Below, in pieces: positions 1 through 7,244 of a stretch of 15,658 nucleotides of DNA (within the stretch, counting starts at the first letter, position 1; every line of letters starts with the position of its first letter). The notes under the pieces were generated by a model that was not told the DNA's origin, did not search any database, and saw only the letters and a program-made list of their open reading frames with translations. Where the stretch lies: contig NZ_JAJBUX010000008.1 in assembly GCF_020860125.1 (NCBI RefSeq), positions 1 through 15,658 on the forward strand, given 5' to 3'. Both the position numbers and the translations under genes were made by a program. Source of the stretch: Cloacibacillus sp. (GTDB taxonomy: Bacteria > Synergistota > Synergistia > Synergistales > Synergistaceae).

Positions 1-92
1 CGGAGCCGATAGAATTCAACTATGACAAACTGCTTGCCGCGGTGGAATACCGCGATGGAACGCTGATAGACGGCGTATACGCCGCGAAATAA
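1..92 (+). CDS. 3' end of a gene, probably citrate lyase alpha subunit (CitF) tail
   Basis: Only the last 29 codons are present, in the frame starting at base 3 and ending in TAA at 90-92. The tail contains VEYRDGTLIDGVY, which resembles, from memory, the C-terminal end of CitF-type citrate lyase alpha subunits (CoA-transferase subunit that moves the acyl-carrier thioester onto citrate). The window's other end carries a clear citF start, so this would be a second copy rather than the same gene. With 29 residues the assignment is tentative; another enzyme with a similar tail cannot be excluded. A strong terminator follows 17 bases after the stop, so this gene ends its operon. It converges on the gntR-type gene. 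Confidence 0.45.
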   Translation, partial: EPIEFNYDKLLAAVEYRDGTLIDGVYAAK

Positions 93-108
93 GATCAATC
101 GCTGAACA

Positions 109-150
109 AGGGACGCACGGCGTACTTTGCCGAATGCGTCCCTTTTTATT
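109..150 (+). terminator. Intrinsic terminator after the upstream partial gene
   Basis: AGGGACGCA (109-117) pairs perfectly with TGCGTCCCT (135-143). An inner CGGC/GCCG stem (118-121 with 129-132) lengthens it. The right arm runs into TTTTTATT. The hairpin lies between two convergent genes, with the leftward regulator gene ending at 149. It may also stop leftward transcription, but the U-tract on that side is poor. Confidence 0.85.
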
Positions 151-871
151 ATGCCTTTATCTTTTGAAAATTTCTCCTGGATCTCCGCGCCGGTATTTCA
201 TTTGAATCATTACTTCGTTCCTCCTCGCACCGGATACTCTCAAGAATCCGTTTTTCGACATTATCCAGGTGAAGCTTCATGGCAGTGCCGGCACGTTCCG
301 GCATTCTGAGCTTTATCGCGTAAAGTATATCCCGGTGTTCTTTCAACGCCTCGTTTATGACCTCTCCCAGCGTGTTGCTGAGAGCTAAAAACAGCGATAT
401 CTTATATCCGACCTGCGAGATAAAATCGCAATAGACCCTGTTTCCGGAAATCTGCCCCAGATAATTATGAAACATCCTGTCCAGAGATGAGACGAGTACA
501 TTATCATGGAGTCTCATTGCCTCTTCCTCATCCCAAATAAAGTGTTCTATGCGGTCAATGTCCTCTTTCGCGGCGCGCAGCGTGGCCCTCTCGACCGAGG
601 CGATCTCAAGCAGCCGCCTCGCCTCAAGCGTATCCATCAGCTCGCCTTCGGAAATCTGCGGGATACGAAGAGTTCGATCTTTCCCTTTGACTAAGTATCC
701 TTCGGCCATCAGTTGGGTAAGAGCTTTTCTCAGCGGAGTTCGGCTGACTTGCAGTTCGTCGGATAGGTACTCCTCTCTCAGTGCCGTACCCGGACGCAAT
801 TCTCCGCGTAGAATTCTATTTTTTAGTGTGTAATAAATATTATCAGCTAGGCTCATTCCTCTATTATACAC
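149..871 (-). CDS. GntR-family transcriptional regulator, FCD (FadR-like) subfamily
   Basis: The 240-residue protein has an N-terminal winged helix-turn-helix of about 70 residues with typical GntR features (ILRGELRPGTALREEYLSDE, then SRTPLRKAL). A helical C-terminal FCD ligand-binding domain of about 150 residues follows. Candidate metal/ligand histidines of the FCD fold are visible in DRMFH, EHRD and LHLDN. Such proteins usually repress catabolic genes and are released by a carboxylate effector. It lies 48 bases after dctM on the same strand and is probably the last gene of that operon, so it likely senses the transported substrate or a product. The start is uncertain: GTG at 871 has GGGG three bases upstream, while ATG at 856 (MSLADN) has GAGG only one base upstream. 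Neither spacing is ideal. Confidence 0.9.
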   Translation of the reverse strand: MYNRGMSLADNIYYTLKNRILRGELRPGTALREEYLSDELQVSRTPLRKALTQLMAEGYLVKGKDRTLRIPQISEGELMDTLEARRLLEIASVERATLRAAKEDIDRIEHFIWDEEEAMRLHDNVLVSSLDRMFHNYLGQISGNRVYCDFISQVGYKISLFLALSNTLGEVINEALKEHRDILYAIKLRMPERAGTAMKLHLDNVEKRILESIRCEEERSNDSNEIPARRSRRNFQKIKA

Positions 872-919
872 TTACCCCATTTAATAATAAATCAGGTTAA
901 TTTGCCGTTATATTGTTCA

Positions 920-2194
920 TTATCTGAATATGCCGATCAACGCAAGGCTCACTTCAGGAACAAATGTGACTAACATCAGACAGAATATCATTGCAAGCAT
1001 AAAAGGCATTGCTTCTTTAGCAATGACGTGTATAGGCTCCTTGGATATAGCTGACGCCACATTCAAGTTACATCCTACTGGCGGAGTTACAAAACCAACG
1101 GCTAAATTGACGGTGAGCAATATCCCGAACTGAATGGGGCTCATTCCTATTGACGTCACAAGAGGGAGCAGAATTGGTGTCAGGATGATTGTGGCTGCGA
1201 TATTGTCCATAAAACAACCCAAACATAGGAAAAATACGTTTAAGATCAGCAGGATAATGATTTTATTTGTTGTAGCGTACATGACTTGGGCTAATAATAG
1301 CTGCGGTATCATCTCCAAGGCGAGAAAAACGCCAAAGGCCATGGCGAACCCCATGCCATACATCGTTATGCCATTTAATGTCGCCGCAGACTTAGCGCAT
1401 TCAAAAATATCCCTGTATGTTAATTCCTTATAGATAAATTTCCCAATCACGATACAGTAAAAGATGGCTGCTACCGCTGCCTCTGTCGGCGTAAATATGC
1501 CGGTGTAAATGCCTCCGAGAATAAGAATCGGAACCATCAGGGCCCACGAAGATTCTTTTAAGGCTTTTGGGAAGGCGATAGTTTCTTCTTTTCCCACATA
1601 ACCGCGTTTTTTTGAGATAATATATCCGGTAATCATGATTGCCGCGGTGAATAGCAGGCCTGGAATGATACCGGCTATGAACATGTCTCCGATAGATGTT
1701 CTTGCGACAACACTATAGACGACAAAAGGAATACTGGGAGGTATTAATACGCCAATTGTACCGGAGCAGGCGGCGACAGCCGTAGAAAAAGAAGGTTTAT
1801 AGCCGCGTTTTTTCATTTCTGGAATCATAATTGATCCAATGGCGGAAACCGTTGCTGGTGCGGAACCTGATATTGCGGCGAAAAATGCGCTTGCAAGCGT
1901 GGTGATCAAGGCTAGCCCACCTGCTATCGTACCAACGAGGCTGTCTGCTAAGTCGACCAAGCGGCGCGAGATGCCGCCAGAGCCCATCAGATTTCCGGCG
2001 AACATAAAGAAAGGTATGGCAAGCAAAGGAAATGACTCCAATGCGGTGATTGCTTTTTGAGCTATAAGTTGTAGAGGAATATCCGGTGTGAATATAATCA
2101 TGGACAGCGCAGTGGCGATTCCGGTTGAAATTCCTATAGGGAATCCGCTTAATAAAAAGGCAAACAGCGTTGTTAAAAGGAAGATGGCGACCAT
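920..2194 (-). CDS. dctM: TRAP transporter large membrane subunit (DctM)
   Basis: This 424-residue, very hydrophobic protein has the usual length and about a dozen membrane segments expected for DctM, the ion-coupled translocation subunit of TRAP transporters. Family-typical stretches include PFFMFAGNLM near residue 60, SGSAPATVSAIG near 110, GIFTPTEAAVAA near 235 and TPPVGCNLNVA near 370. It sits in the inner membrane with DctQ and receives the ligand from the periplasmic DctP protein. Its ATG overlaps the dctQ stop by one base (TAATG), indicating translational coupling. A GGAGGGGG ribosome-binding site lies inside the dctQ 3' end. The substrate cannot be read from the membrane subunit. Confidence 0.95.
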   Translation of the reverse strand: MVAIFLLTTLFAFLLSGFPIGISTGIATALSMIIFTPDIPLQLIAQKAITALESFPLLAIPFFMFAGNLMGSGGISRRLVDLADSLVGTIAGGLALITTLASAFFAAISGSAPATVSAIGSIMIPEMKKRGYKPSFSTAVAACSGTIGVLIPPSIPFVVYSVVARTSIGDMFIAGIIPGLLFTAAIMITGYIISKKRGYVGKEETIAFPKALKESSWALMVPILILGGIYTGIFTPTEAAVAAIFYCIVIGKFIYKELTYRDIFECAKSAATLNGITMYGMGFAMAFGVFLALEMIPQLLLAQVMYATTNKIIILLILNVFFLCLGCFMDNIAATIILTPILLPLVTSIGMSPIQFGILLTVNLAVGFVTPPVGCNLNVASAISKEPIHVIAKEAMPFMLAMIFCLMLVTFVPEVSLALIGIFR

Positions 2195-2700
2195 TATTTT
2201 CCCCCTCCAGACAGAGACTTATATTCAAAGTAACGTTTATGAATGGATGTTATTAAACTGAGACACATTAATACACATCCTACTACAACAGAACTGTATA
2301 TTAAGTACATAGGTATCTGCAGTGCAGGAGAGACTCTATATCCTGCGTATGACATCTTTACAACGCGTATTCCCATTACAACCATGTAAATTGAAAAAAT
2401 CATCCAGATTACATCTATAAAGATATAGGCACAGTCTCGAATTTTACCATTTAACATGTCAATAAATATCGTTACACGCAGGTGCATGTTCTGCTTTACT
2501 CCATAGCTGGCACCGATCCATGTCATCCACATCATCAGGTATGTAGCTAGTTCTTCCGACCAGGAGAGGGAATTATTGAATACATATCTCATTATTATTT
2601 GTATAAAAACGACGGACGACATTATGAGCAGGAGGTAAGTGATAAAATATTCTTCAAATTTTTCAATTTTACTATTTATTTTGTCTAAAAAATAGAACAT
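2194..2700 (-). CDS. dctQ: TRAP transporter small membrane subunit (DctQ)
   Basis: The 168-residue protein has about four membrane segments and the DctQ pattern: an N-terminal helix, then SLSWSEELATYLMMWMTWIG (residues about 43-62) and GASYGVKQNMHLRV, which mark this family. It forms the membrane complex with DctM. The start ATG at 2700 has GGGGAGG about six bases upstream. The gene is separated from dctP by 83 bases that contain a strong hairpin, and it overlaps dctM by one base, so dctQ and dctM are tightly coupled to each other but not to dctP. Confidence 0.93.
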   Translation of the reverse strand: MFYFLDKINSKIEKFEEYFITYLLLIMSSVVFIQIIMRYVFNNSLSWSEELATYLMMWMTWIGASYGVKQNMHLRVTIFIDMLNGKIRDCAYIFIDVIWMIFSIYMVVMGIRVVKMSYAGYRVSPALQIPMYLIYSSVVVGCVLMCLSLITSIHKRYFEYKSLSGGGK

Positions 2701-2724
2701 ATATATCCTCCCCTATTGGATTTG

Positions 2725-2765
2725 TTAAAGGGCAGGCTTTTGATATATAACAGCCTGCCCTTTAA
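2725..2765 (-). promoter_or_regulatory. Intercistronic stem-loop between dctP and dctQM
   Basis: A perfect 14-bp inverted repeat (TTAAAGGGCAGGCT at 2725-2738, AGCCTGCCCTTTAA at 2752-2765) has a 13-base loop. In the direction of transcription it starts 18 bases after the dctP stop and ends 24 bases before the dctQ start. The base following the stem is not part of a U-run (TTTAACAAATCC), so it is more likely an mRNA-stabilising or partial-termination element. Such an element would give more binding protein than membrane subunits, a common arrangement for binding-protein transporters. Confidence 0.75.
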
Positions 2766-2783
2766 TATCACTTCAGGTAATAG

Positions 2784-3770
2784 TTACTTTGAAGAAGATA
2801 TGGCCAGATTTACGAGATCTTCTCCAATGACATTCTTATAATCGCTGTATATAGGCGCAGATTTGTCTTTAAATGCCTGATGTTGCTTATCTGTCAGTTC
2901 ATTGACCTTTACGCCCGCTTTTCTCATTATGTCAAGGCAGGAGTTATCGTAATCAAAGTACAGCTTGACATAGTTCTTCTCATATTCTTTTATGCCGTTT
3001 TTGAATACCTTTTGAAGATCTTGTGGCAACGCGTCATACCATTTTTTGCTTACGAGCAGGCAGATCATACTCTGCAGGTGACCGGTAAGAGAGTAGTATT
3101 TTTGTACCTCGTGCAGCTTAGCGTCAACTACCTGTGCGGGAGCATTTTCCTGTCCGTCTACCACTCCCTGCTGAAGTGCCGTATAAAGCTCTGAGTAACT
3201 TAGAGGGGTGGGGTTGGCACCCAATGTTTTAAAAATCGCTATATGCATAGGGTTCTGCATTACACGTATCTTTAGCCCTTTAAGATCTTCGGGGGTGTTT
3301 ATCGGTCTTTTGCTGTTTGAGATATGGCGAGTACCGTTAGGAACGTATCCGAAACACTTAAAACCCTGAGATTCGTATATTTTTTCCATTTCTTTTCCTA
3401 AGGGGCCGTCGAGAGCCTTTCTCATGCTGTTGAAGTCTTTAAATAAAAATGGTAGGTCCAAAACTTGAATTTTTTTGCTGTAACCGGCTAGGTCGGATGT
3501 TACTGGCATTGCCATCTGTACCACGCCCATTTGAATTGCTTCGAGCGTCTCTAGAATTCCGCCTAACTGTCCATCTGTGTATCTTGAAGCTTTGATCCTT
3601 CCATTAGAGTTTGTATTCAAGTATTTTACAAAGTCCTCCAATGCCTTTTGTGGGGGAAAATTCGAAGACATGGCGGATGAAATTTTAAACTGATATTCCT
3701 CTGCGCCAAAAGCCGTCCCCGCAATAAGAAGCACCATAAAAATTACCATTAATCCCTTACCTATTTTCAT
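2784..3770 (-). CDS. dctP: TRAP transporter periplasmic substrate-binding protein (DctP family)
   Basis: From the ATG at 3770 the protein has 328 residues and begins with a typical signal peptide (MKIGKGLMVIF, hydrophobic core, AFGA then EEYQFK), so it is exported. The DctP/SBP family body is clear: a TDGQLGG segment, VQMAMPVTSDL, then LKGLKIRVMQNP, whose arginine normally binds the ligand's carboxylate, and LYTALQQGVVDGQENAP. It captures a carboxylate and delivers it to DctQM. An in-frame ATG at 3782 gives a four-residue longer product, but its GAGG sits directly against it. The later ATG gives GAGG a 12-base spacing and puts the charged n-region at the start. The gene follows the amidinohydrolase by about 70 bases. 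Confidence 0.93.
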   Translation of the reverse strand: MKIGKGLMVIFMVLLIAGTAFGAEEYQFKISSAMSSNFPPQKALEDFVKYLNTNSNGRIKASRYTDGQLGGILETLEAIQMGVVQMAMPVTSDLAGYSKKIQVLDLPFLFKDFNSMRKALDGPLGKEMEKIYESQGFKCFGYVPNGTRHISNSKRPINTPEDLKGLKIRVMQNPMHIAIFKTLGANPTPLSYSELYTALQQGVVDGQENAPAQVVDAKLHEVQKYYSLTGHLQSMICLLVSKKWYDALPQDLQKVFKNGIKEYEKNYVKLYFDYDNSCLDIMRKAGVKVNELTDKQHQAFKDKSAPIYSDYKNVIGEDLVNLAISSSK

Positions 3771-3841
3771 TATTAGACACATCCTCTCGCTAAGATTATT
3801 AAATTATGAGCGTAATATTACAAAAAAATTGAGGTATATAA

Positions 3842-4861
3842 CTATTTTTCATTCCTGATAAGTGGCAGTGTACCGCAGTGAATACCTCCTCCCTTTTTTC
3901 TGCATTCAATGTACTTAAGAGGAATGACATCAACGCCGTTTTTGTATAGACATTCCGCCGTCCATGGCGCGTCATCGTATGCGAGGACCCTGCCTGGTCT
4001 GGTGGCGAGGCAGTTTATTCCTAACGTACCGTCGCGGTAATCGGTGAAAATAGGCTTTATTCCAAGCTTTTTCAGATAGTCGAGGAACCAGAAGGGCAGT
4101 CTTTCAACGTTGACCAACGCTTTGTCGTGGTCCACCATGACAATCGCACCATCCAAATGCAGACTGAATCCAGTTAAAGGTACTTCAACTAGTTCTATAT
4201 TCTGTATTGCCAGCACCTGCCGGACTTGCTCCGCCGCTGCCTTGTTTCCTCTATAGCTTAGGCCGATGGCGGCGTGTTTTTCATCCAAAAGACAAAAACT
4301 GCCTCCCTCCATCAATCCGTTTCCTTGAATAGTGTGCAGTATGGGCATGCCAATATTTGCCACGGTACGGGTAACATACGCCTCTTCGCCTCGGCATCCA
4401 GTGCCATATTTTTCCCCTACGATACCCATCCTCGTGATGATGATACCTCCATTTATCACGATGCCGTTATCCCGCACGTTTATCGCGTCAGGGTCGGTCG
4501 GACTCCCATCCATATATACTACTTTGATATCCTCTGCTTCAAGGGTTCGTATCAGCGCGTCATGCTCTTCCTGCATAGCTGCGATGTCGGGGGCTTTGTC
4601 TGAGCGGAAGTACCATTGGTTTTCTTTGTCGATAAGGGCTTCTATCTGAGGATCATATTTATCCTCAGTAATTACACCAAGCTCTTTTCCGGGACGATGG
4701 ACCAATATTGTCCTAATTTGGTCAACGTCATTTTTTACCCCCCATTGAGATCCCCATACCCGTAGCTGCTCTTCATGTTCATGAAAGGCAGGTTCCGCTT
4801 TTGGTGTCATTTGGGAAAGTACCATATGATAATACTGACTGCTATTATTAAAAGGTCCCAT
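3842..4861 (-). CDS. Amidinohydrolase/amidinotransferase-fold enzyme (arginine deiminase / DDAH-like)
   Basis: The enzyme acts on a guanidine-bearing substrate, with hydrolysis to a citrulline-like product and ammonia or an amine being the family's usual reaction. With the ATG at 4861 it has 339 residues. Visible features are NVRDNG...GGIIITRMG (guanidine-binding Asp region), GLMEGGSF (Glu near 185), LHLDGAIVMVDHD (catalytic His near 235) and GGGIHCGT (nucleophilic Cys near 329), in the order expected for the Cys-His-Glu/Asp machinery. No signal peptide is visible, so it is cytoplasmic. A TTG six codons upstream is in frame, but AGGAGG at 4868-4873 sits six bases before the ATG, which decides the start. 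It lies 14 bases after the M20 gene. The exact substrate (arginine, methylarginine, another guanidino acid) cannot be decided here. Confidence 0.85.
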   Translation of the reverse strand: MGPFNNSSQYYHMVLSQMTPKAEPAFHEHEEQLRVWGSQWGVKNDVDQIRTILVHRPGKELGVITEDKYDPQIEALIDKENQWYFRSDKAPDIAAMQEEHDALIRTLEAEDIKVVYMDGSPTDPDAINVRDNGIVINGGIIITRMGIVGEKYGTGCRGEEAYVTRTVANIGMPILHTIQGNGLMEGGSFCLLDEKHAAIGLSYRGNKAAAEQVRQVLAIQNIELVEVPLTGFSLHLDGAIVMVDHDKALVNVERLPFWFLDYLKKLGIKPIFTDYRDGTLGINCLATRPGRVLAYDDAPWTAECLYKNGVDVIPLKYIECRKKGGGIHCGTLPLIRNEK

Positions 4862-4867
4862 GTCACG

Positions 4868-4873
4868 CCTCCT
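4868..4873 (-). promoter_or_regulatory. Ribosome-binding site that fixes the amidinohydrolase start
   Basis: Read on the minus strand this is AGGAGG, with six bases to the ATG at 4859-4861. It falls just after the TGA of the peptidase gene begins (4878 to 4876). It would lie inside the coding region if the upstream TTG at 4879 were used. Confidence 0.8.
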
Positions 4874-4875
4874 GA

Positions 4876-6120
4876 TCAATTATTTTGATAGGTTAAATAA
4901 CGCCACGCGGTCATTGCATGTACTTTAGAAACAAGAGGAAGTTCTTCGGCCATAATATATTCATCCGGCGACCCCATATTGTGATGATTCGGTCCGTATG
5001 TTATGGCTGGGATACCTTTTGCTCTCCATAAAACTGCCTCCGTGCCTCCAAGGCTATAGTTTTCAAATACAAGATGGGCGCATACCTCGCAGGCAGTCGC
5101 TTTTGCAATTTTAACAAGCGGTTCTTCCACGGAGGTAATATGAGCGTCGCTGCTTTTGATGATTTTATAGTCTGAGTTTGAATGTTTTCTTATTTTATCG
5201 TCCAGCCATTTTTCAACAAAACGGCATGTCACCCCTGGTGGAAAACGGAAGTCAATCTCTGCCTGACAACGTTCTGGCACCATATTGACCATGATTCCGC
5301 CTGTTATAGTTCCAATATTGAGTGTAGGCCTAAGAGCTTTGTCCATAGCCCCTTCGCACAGGACCCTATCGTAGGAAGTTCTTGCTCTTTCCATAAATAA
5401 CCGGACCTCTTTATCTATTTCCGGTGCCTCGTTTTCGAAAGATAGCAACGATTCTAAAATATACACCATGTCGGTGATCGCGTTTGTTTTTAGCCCAGAG
5501 TAGGCTCCGTGTCCGCCGGCAGTGTTCACCGTTATCCGGGCCTGGAAGATCCCTTTTTCTCCGATTCTGATATGTTCTACGGAAGATGGCTCTCCGTTTA
5601 TCAACGCATCACCGTACAATTCAGGATAGTGTTTCAGCAGATAATTTGTTCCCCATGGACCGTTAACCTCTTCGTCAGATACACAGGTAAATGAAATCTT
5701 TCCAGGCAGCGTATCTTTTAACTGGTTTAAAATAAGTGCCGCTGTCATGCTGGCTGCGATGCCACCCTTCATGTCGGCGGCACCCCTTCCGTATAGTTTC
5801 CCATCTTTAATTTCTCCGCTAAATGGATCAACGCTCCATTTAGATATATCACCTACGGGAAAGGTATCAATATGCCCGTTGAATATAAGGTGTTTTCCAC
5901 TGCGTGACCCTCTGATCGTAGCTACAACGTTTGGCTTCTCAGGGTGCGGGGAGATAACGTTATTCTCTATACCATGTTTTGTGAAGAATTTTTGTATGTA
6001 TGACGCTACCGCACGTGTGTCGCCGGCTGGATCTTCGGAGGGGCATTTTATCAATTCGCGGCAAATCTCTATCGACATACCTGCTTGTTGCTTGATTAGG
6101 GCTGTAATTAAATTTTGCAT
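4876..6120 (-). CDS. M20-family zinc metallopeptidase/deacylase (ArgE/DapE-like)
   Basis: The 414-residue cytoplasmic hydrolase has the two-domain M20 layout. Metal and catalytic residues are in place: GHIDT with His83 and Asp85, GAADMKGG with Asp116 (bridging), SDEE with Glu150 (general base) and Glu151, GEPS with Glu177, and NHHNMGSPDE with the last histidine ligand near 379-380. The middle lid/dimerisation domain begins near GEKGIFQARITVN. Family members remove acyl groups from amino acids or cleave small peptides. The next gene acts on guanidines, which suggests an N-acyl-arginine-like or related conjugate, but this is inference. The start has GGAGGGG seven bases upstream. This is the first gene of the leftward operon, and the divergent promoter region lies directly ahead of it. 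Confidence 0.92.
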   Translation of the reverse strand: MQNLITALIKQQAGMSIEICRELIKCPSEDPAGDTRAVASYIQKFFTKHGIENNVISPHPEKPNVVATIRGSRSGKHLIFNGHIDTFPVGDISKWSVDPFSGEIKDGKLYGRGAADMKGGIAASMTAALILNQLKDTLPGKISFTCVSDEEVNGPWGTNYLLKHYPELYGDALINGEPSSVEHIRIGEKGIFQARITVNTAGGHGAYSGLKTNAITDMVYILESLLSFENEAPEIDKEVRLFMERARTSYDRVLCEGAMDKALRPTLNIGTITGGIMVNMVPERCQAEIDFRFPPGVTCRFVEKWLDDKIRKHSNSDYKIIKSSDAHITSVEEPLVKIAKATACEVCAHLVFENYSLGGTEAVLWRAKGIPAITYGPNHHNMGSPDEYIMAEELPLVSKVHAMTAWRYLTYQNN

Positions 6121-6191
6121 AAAATTTCCCCTCCATCCGCTTTATTGTTTATTTTTCATAAGACTATCATACATTTTTTTATTGTCAATAC

Positions 6192-6212
6192 TTTGTGTCC
6201 AAAAATATTATA
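6192..6212 (-). promoter_or_regulatory. Leftward -10 box with adjoining operator-like site
   Basis: On the minus strand TATAAT (6212-6207) is followed two bases later by TTTTGGACACAAA (6204-6192). That 13-mer matches the rightward site at 6349-6361 in 12 of 13 positions. No convincing -35 hexamer is found 16-18 bases upstream of this TATAAT. An alternative leftward -35 (TTGACA, complement of 6183-6188) lies just beyond the operator. The operator assignment rests on the duplication and its position. Confidence 0.5.
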
Positions 6213-6317
6213 AAAATCTTTGTCGCTTTTTATAATATATTAGCAAAAAATATTATTATATCTATTGTTTATGCAGGTTAATTAGGGTGTTAATGAAAAT
6301 TATAAAAACGATAAAGA

Positions 6318-6345
6318 TTGACACGGATAGAAAATATGGTATTCT
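6318..6345 (+). promoter_or_regulatory. Probable rightward promoter for etfB-etfA-glcD
   Basis: A perfect TTGACA (6318-6323) is followed after 16 bases by TATTCT (6340-6345, four of six consensus positions). This is about 100 bases upstream of the etfB start. Confidence 0.55.
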
Positions 6346-6348
6346 ATG

Positions 6349-6362
6349 TTTTGGATACAAAA
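6349..6362 (+). promoter_or_regulatory. Operator-like palindrome at the etfB promoter
   Basis: TTTTGGATACAAAA is an imperfect palindrome (TTTTG and CAAAA arms, 12 of 14 positions symmetric). It begins three bases after the proposed -10 box, so a bound protein would block transcription initiation. Its core TTG-GATA-CAA resembles the short TNGTNNNACNA-like sites bound by FadR/FCD-type GntR proteins, and such a regulator is encoded at 149-871. The partner copy is at 6192-6204. Confidence 0.55.
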
Positions 6363-6448
6363 TATAGAAATTTACAAAATAATACATCTGCATGGATTCA
6401 TATTCTTATGAAAGTTAAAAAATATTTATATATTATGGAGGGGGATTT

Positions 6449-7234
6449 ATGAGAATAGCGGTTTTGATAAAACAGGTCCCAGATTCTGACGAAATAAAAA
6501 TGGACCCAGATAAGGGAACAATGATCAGAGAGGGAAGTGGAAATATTGTCAACCCACTTGACCTGAATGCGCTGCAGGCGGCGCTTGATGTGAAAAAAAA
6601 ATGCGGAGCGGATATCTCTGTTATTTCGATGGGCCCTAAACAGGCGGATATTGCTTTAAGAGAGGCTCTTGCTCTTGGTGCTGACAATGCATATCTCGTT
6701 TCTGACAGGTTTTTTGCTGGAGCAGACAGTTGGGCTACCGCTCTTGCTTTGGCTGTTACTATTATAAAAACAGGCCCTTACGATATTATTCTAGCCGGGG
6801 AAAAAGCAACAGACGGTGAGACGGGACAAGTTGGCCCGGAAATTGCCGCTATGCTGGATATCCCATGTGCGACGTATGTGAGTTTCATGGATATAGACGA
6901 TATGTTTGTGACGGTAAAGCGTACGGTAGAAGATGGCATTGAGACACAAAGGCTTTATCTTCCTGCTCTTATTACGGTACTAAGTGATATAAACGATCCT
7001 GCTATGCCTACCTTGAGTGGTAAGAAACGGGCTCGAAGGTCCGATATCAGTGTTATATCTGCGGCAGATATCGACCTTTCCAGCGAAGAGGTTGGGCTTG
7101 CGGGTTCTCCTACCAGAGTTGTAAAAATCGAACATCCAAAGATTACGCGACATACGGAATTTTATTGTGGCAAGGATATAGAACACGGTATTGAGCATGT
7201 CATGAAAGTTCTTAAGGAATTGGCCATACTTTAG
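6449..7234 (+). CDS. etfB: Electron transfer flavoprotein beta subunit (EtfB/FixA)
   Basis: The 261-residue protein starts MRIAVLIKQVPDSDEIKMD, as EtfB does, and carries the EtfB signature around residues 117-131 (GEKATDGETGQVGPE), which contacts the nucleotide or second flavin. VNPLDLNALQAAL near residue 35 is also typical. EtfB pairs with EtfA to carry electrons from a flavin dehydrogenase to another acceptor. In anaerobes it may bifurcate between NAD and ferredoxin. Strong GGAGGGGG lies about five bases before the ATG. It is the first gene of the rightward operon, with etfA 10 bases downstream and an oxidase partner after that. Confidence 0.95.
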   Translation: MRIAVLIKQVPDSDEIKMDPDKGTMIREGSGNIVNPLDLNALQAALDVKKKCGADISVISMGPKQADIALREALALGADNAYLVSDRFFAGADSWATALALAVTIIKTGPYDIILAGEKATDGETGQVGPEIAAMLDIPCATYVSFMDIDDMFVTVKRTVEDGIETQRLYLPALITVLSDINDPAMPTLSGKKRARRSDISVISAADIDLSSEEVGLAGSPTRVVKIEHPKITRHTEFYCGKDIEHGIEHVMKVLKELAIL

Positions 7235-7244
7235 GAGTGGTATC

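Larger units (their letters stand above)
6121..6448. other. Divergent AT-rich promoter region between the two catabolic operons
   Basis: This 328-base gap holds no gene. It contains promoter-like hexamers in both directions and two copies of an operator-like 13-mer, one for each direction. It is much richer in A and T than either flank. All genes to its left (to 149) point left and the etfB-etfA-glcD genes point right, so one regulator could control both. Confidence 0.7.
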
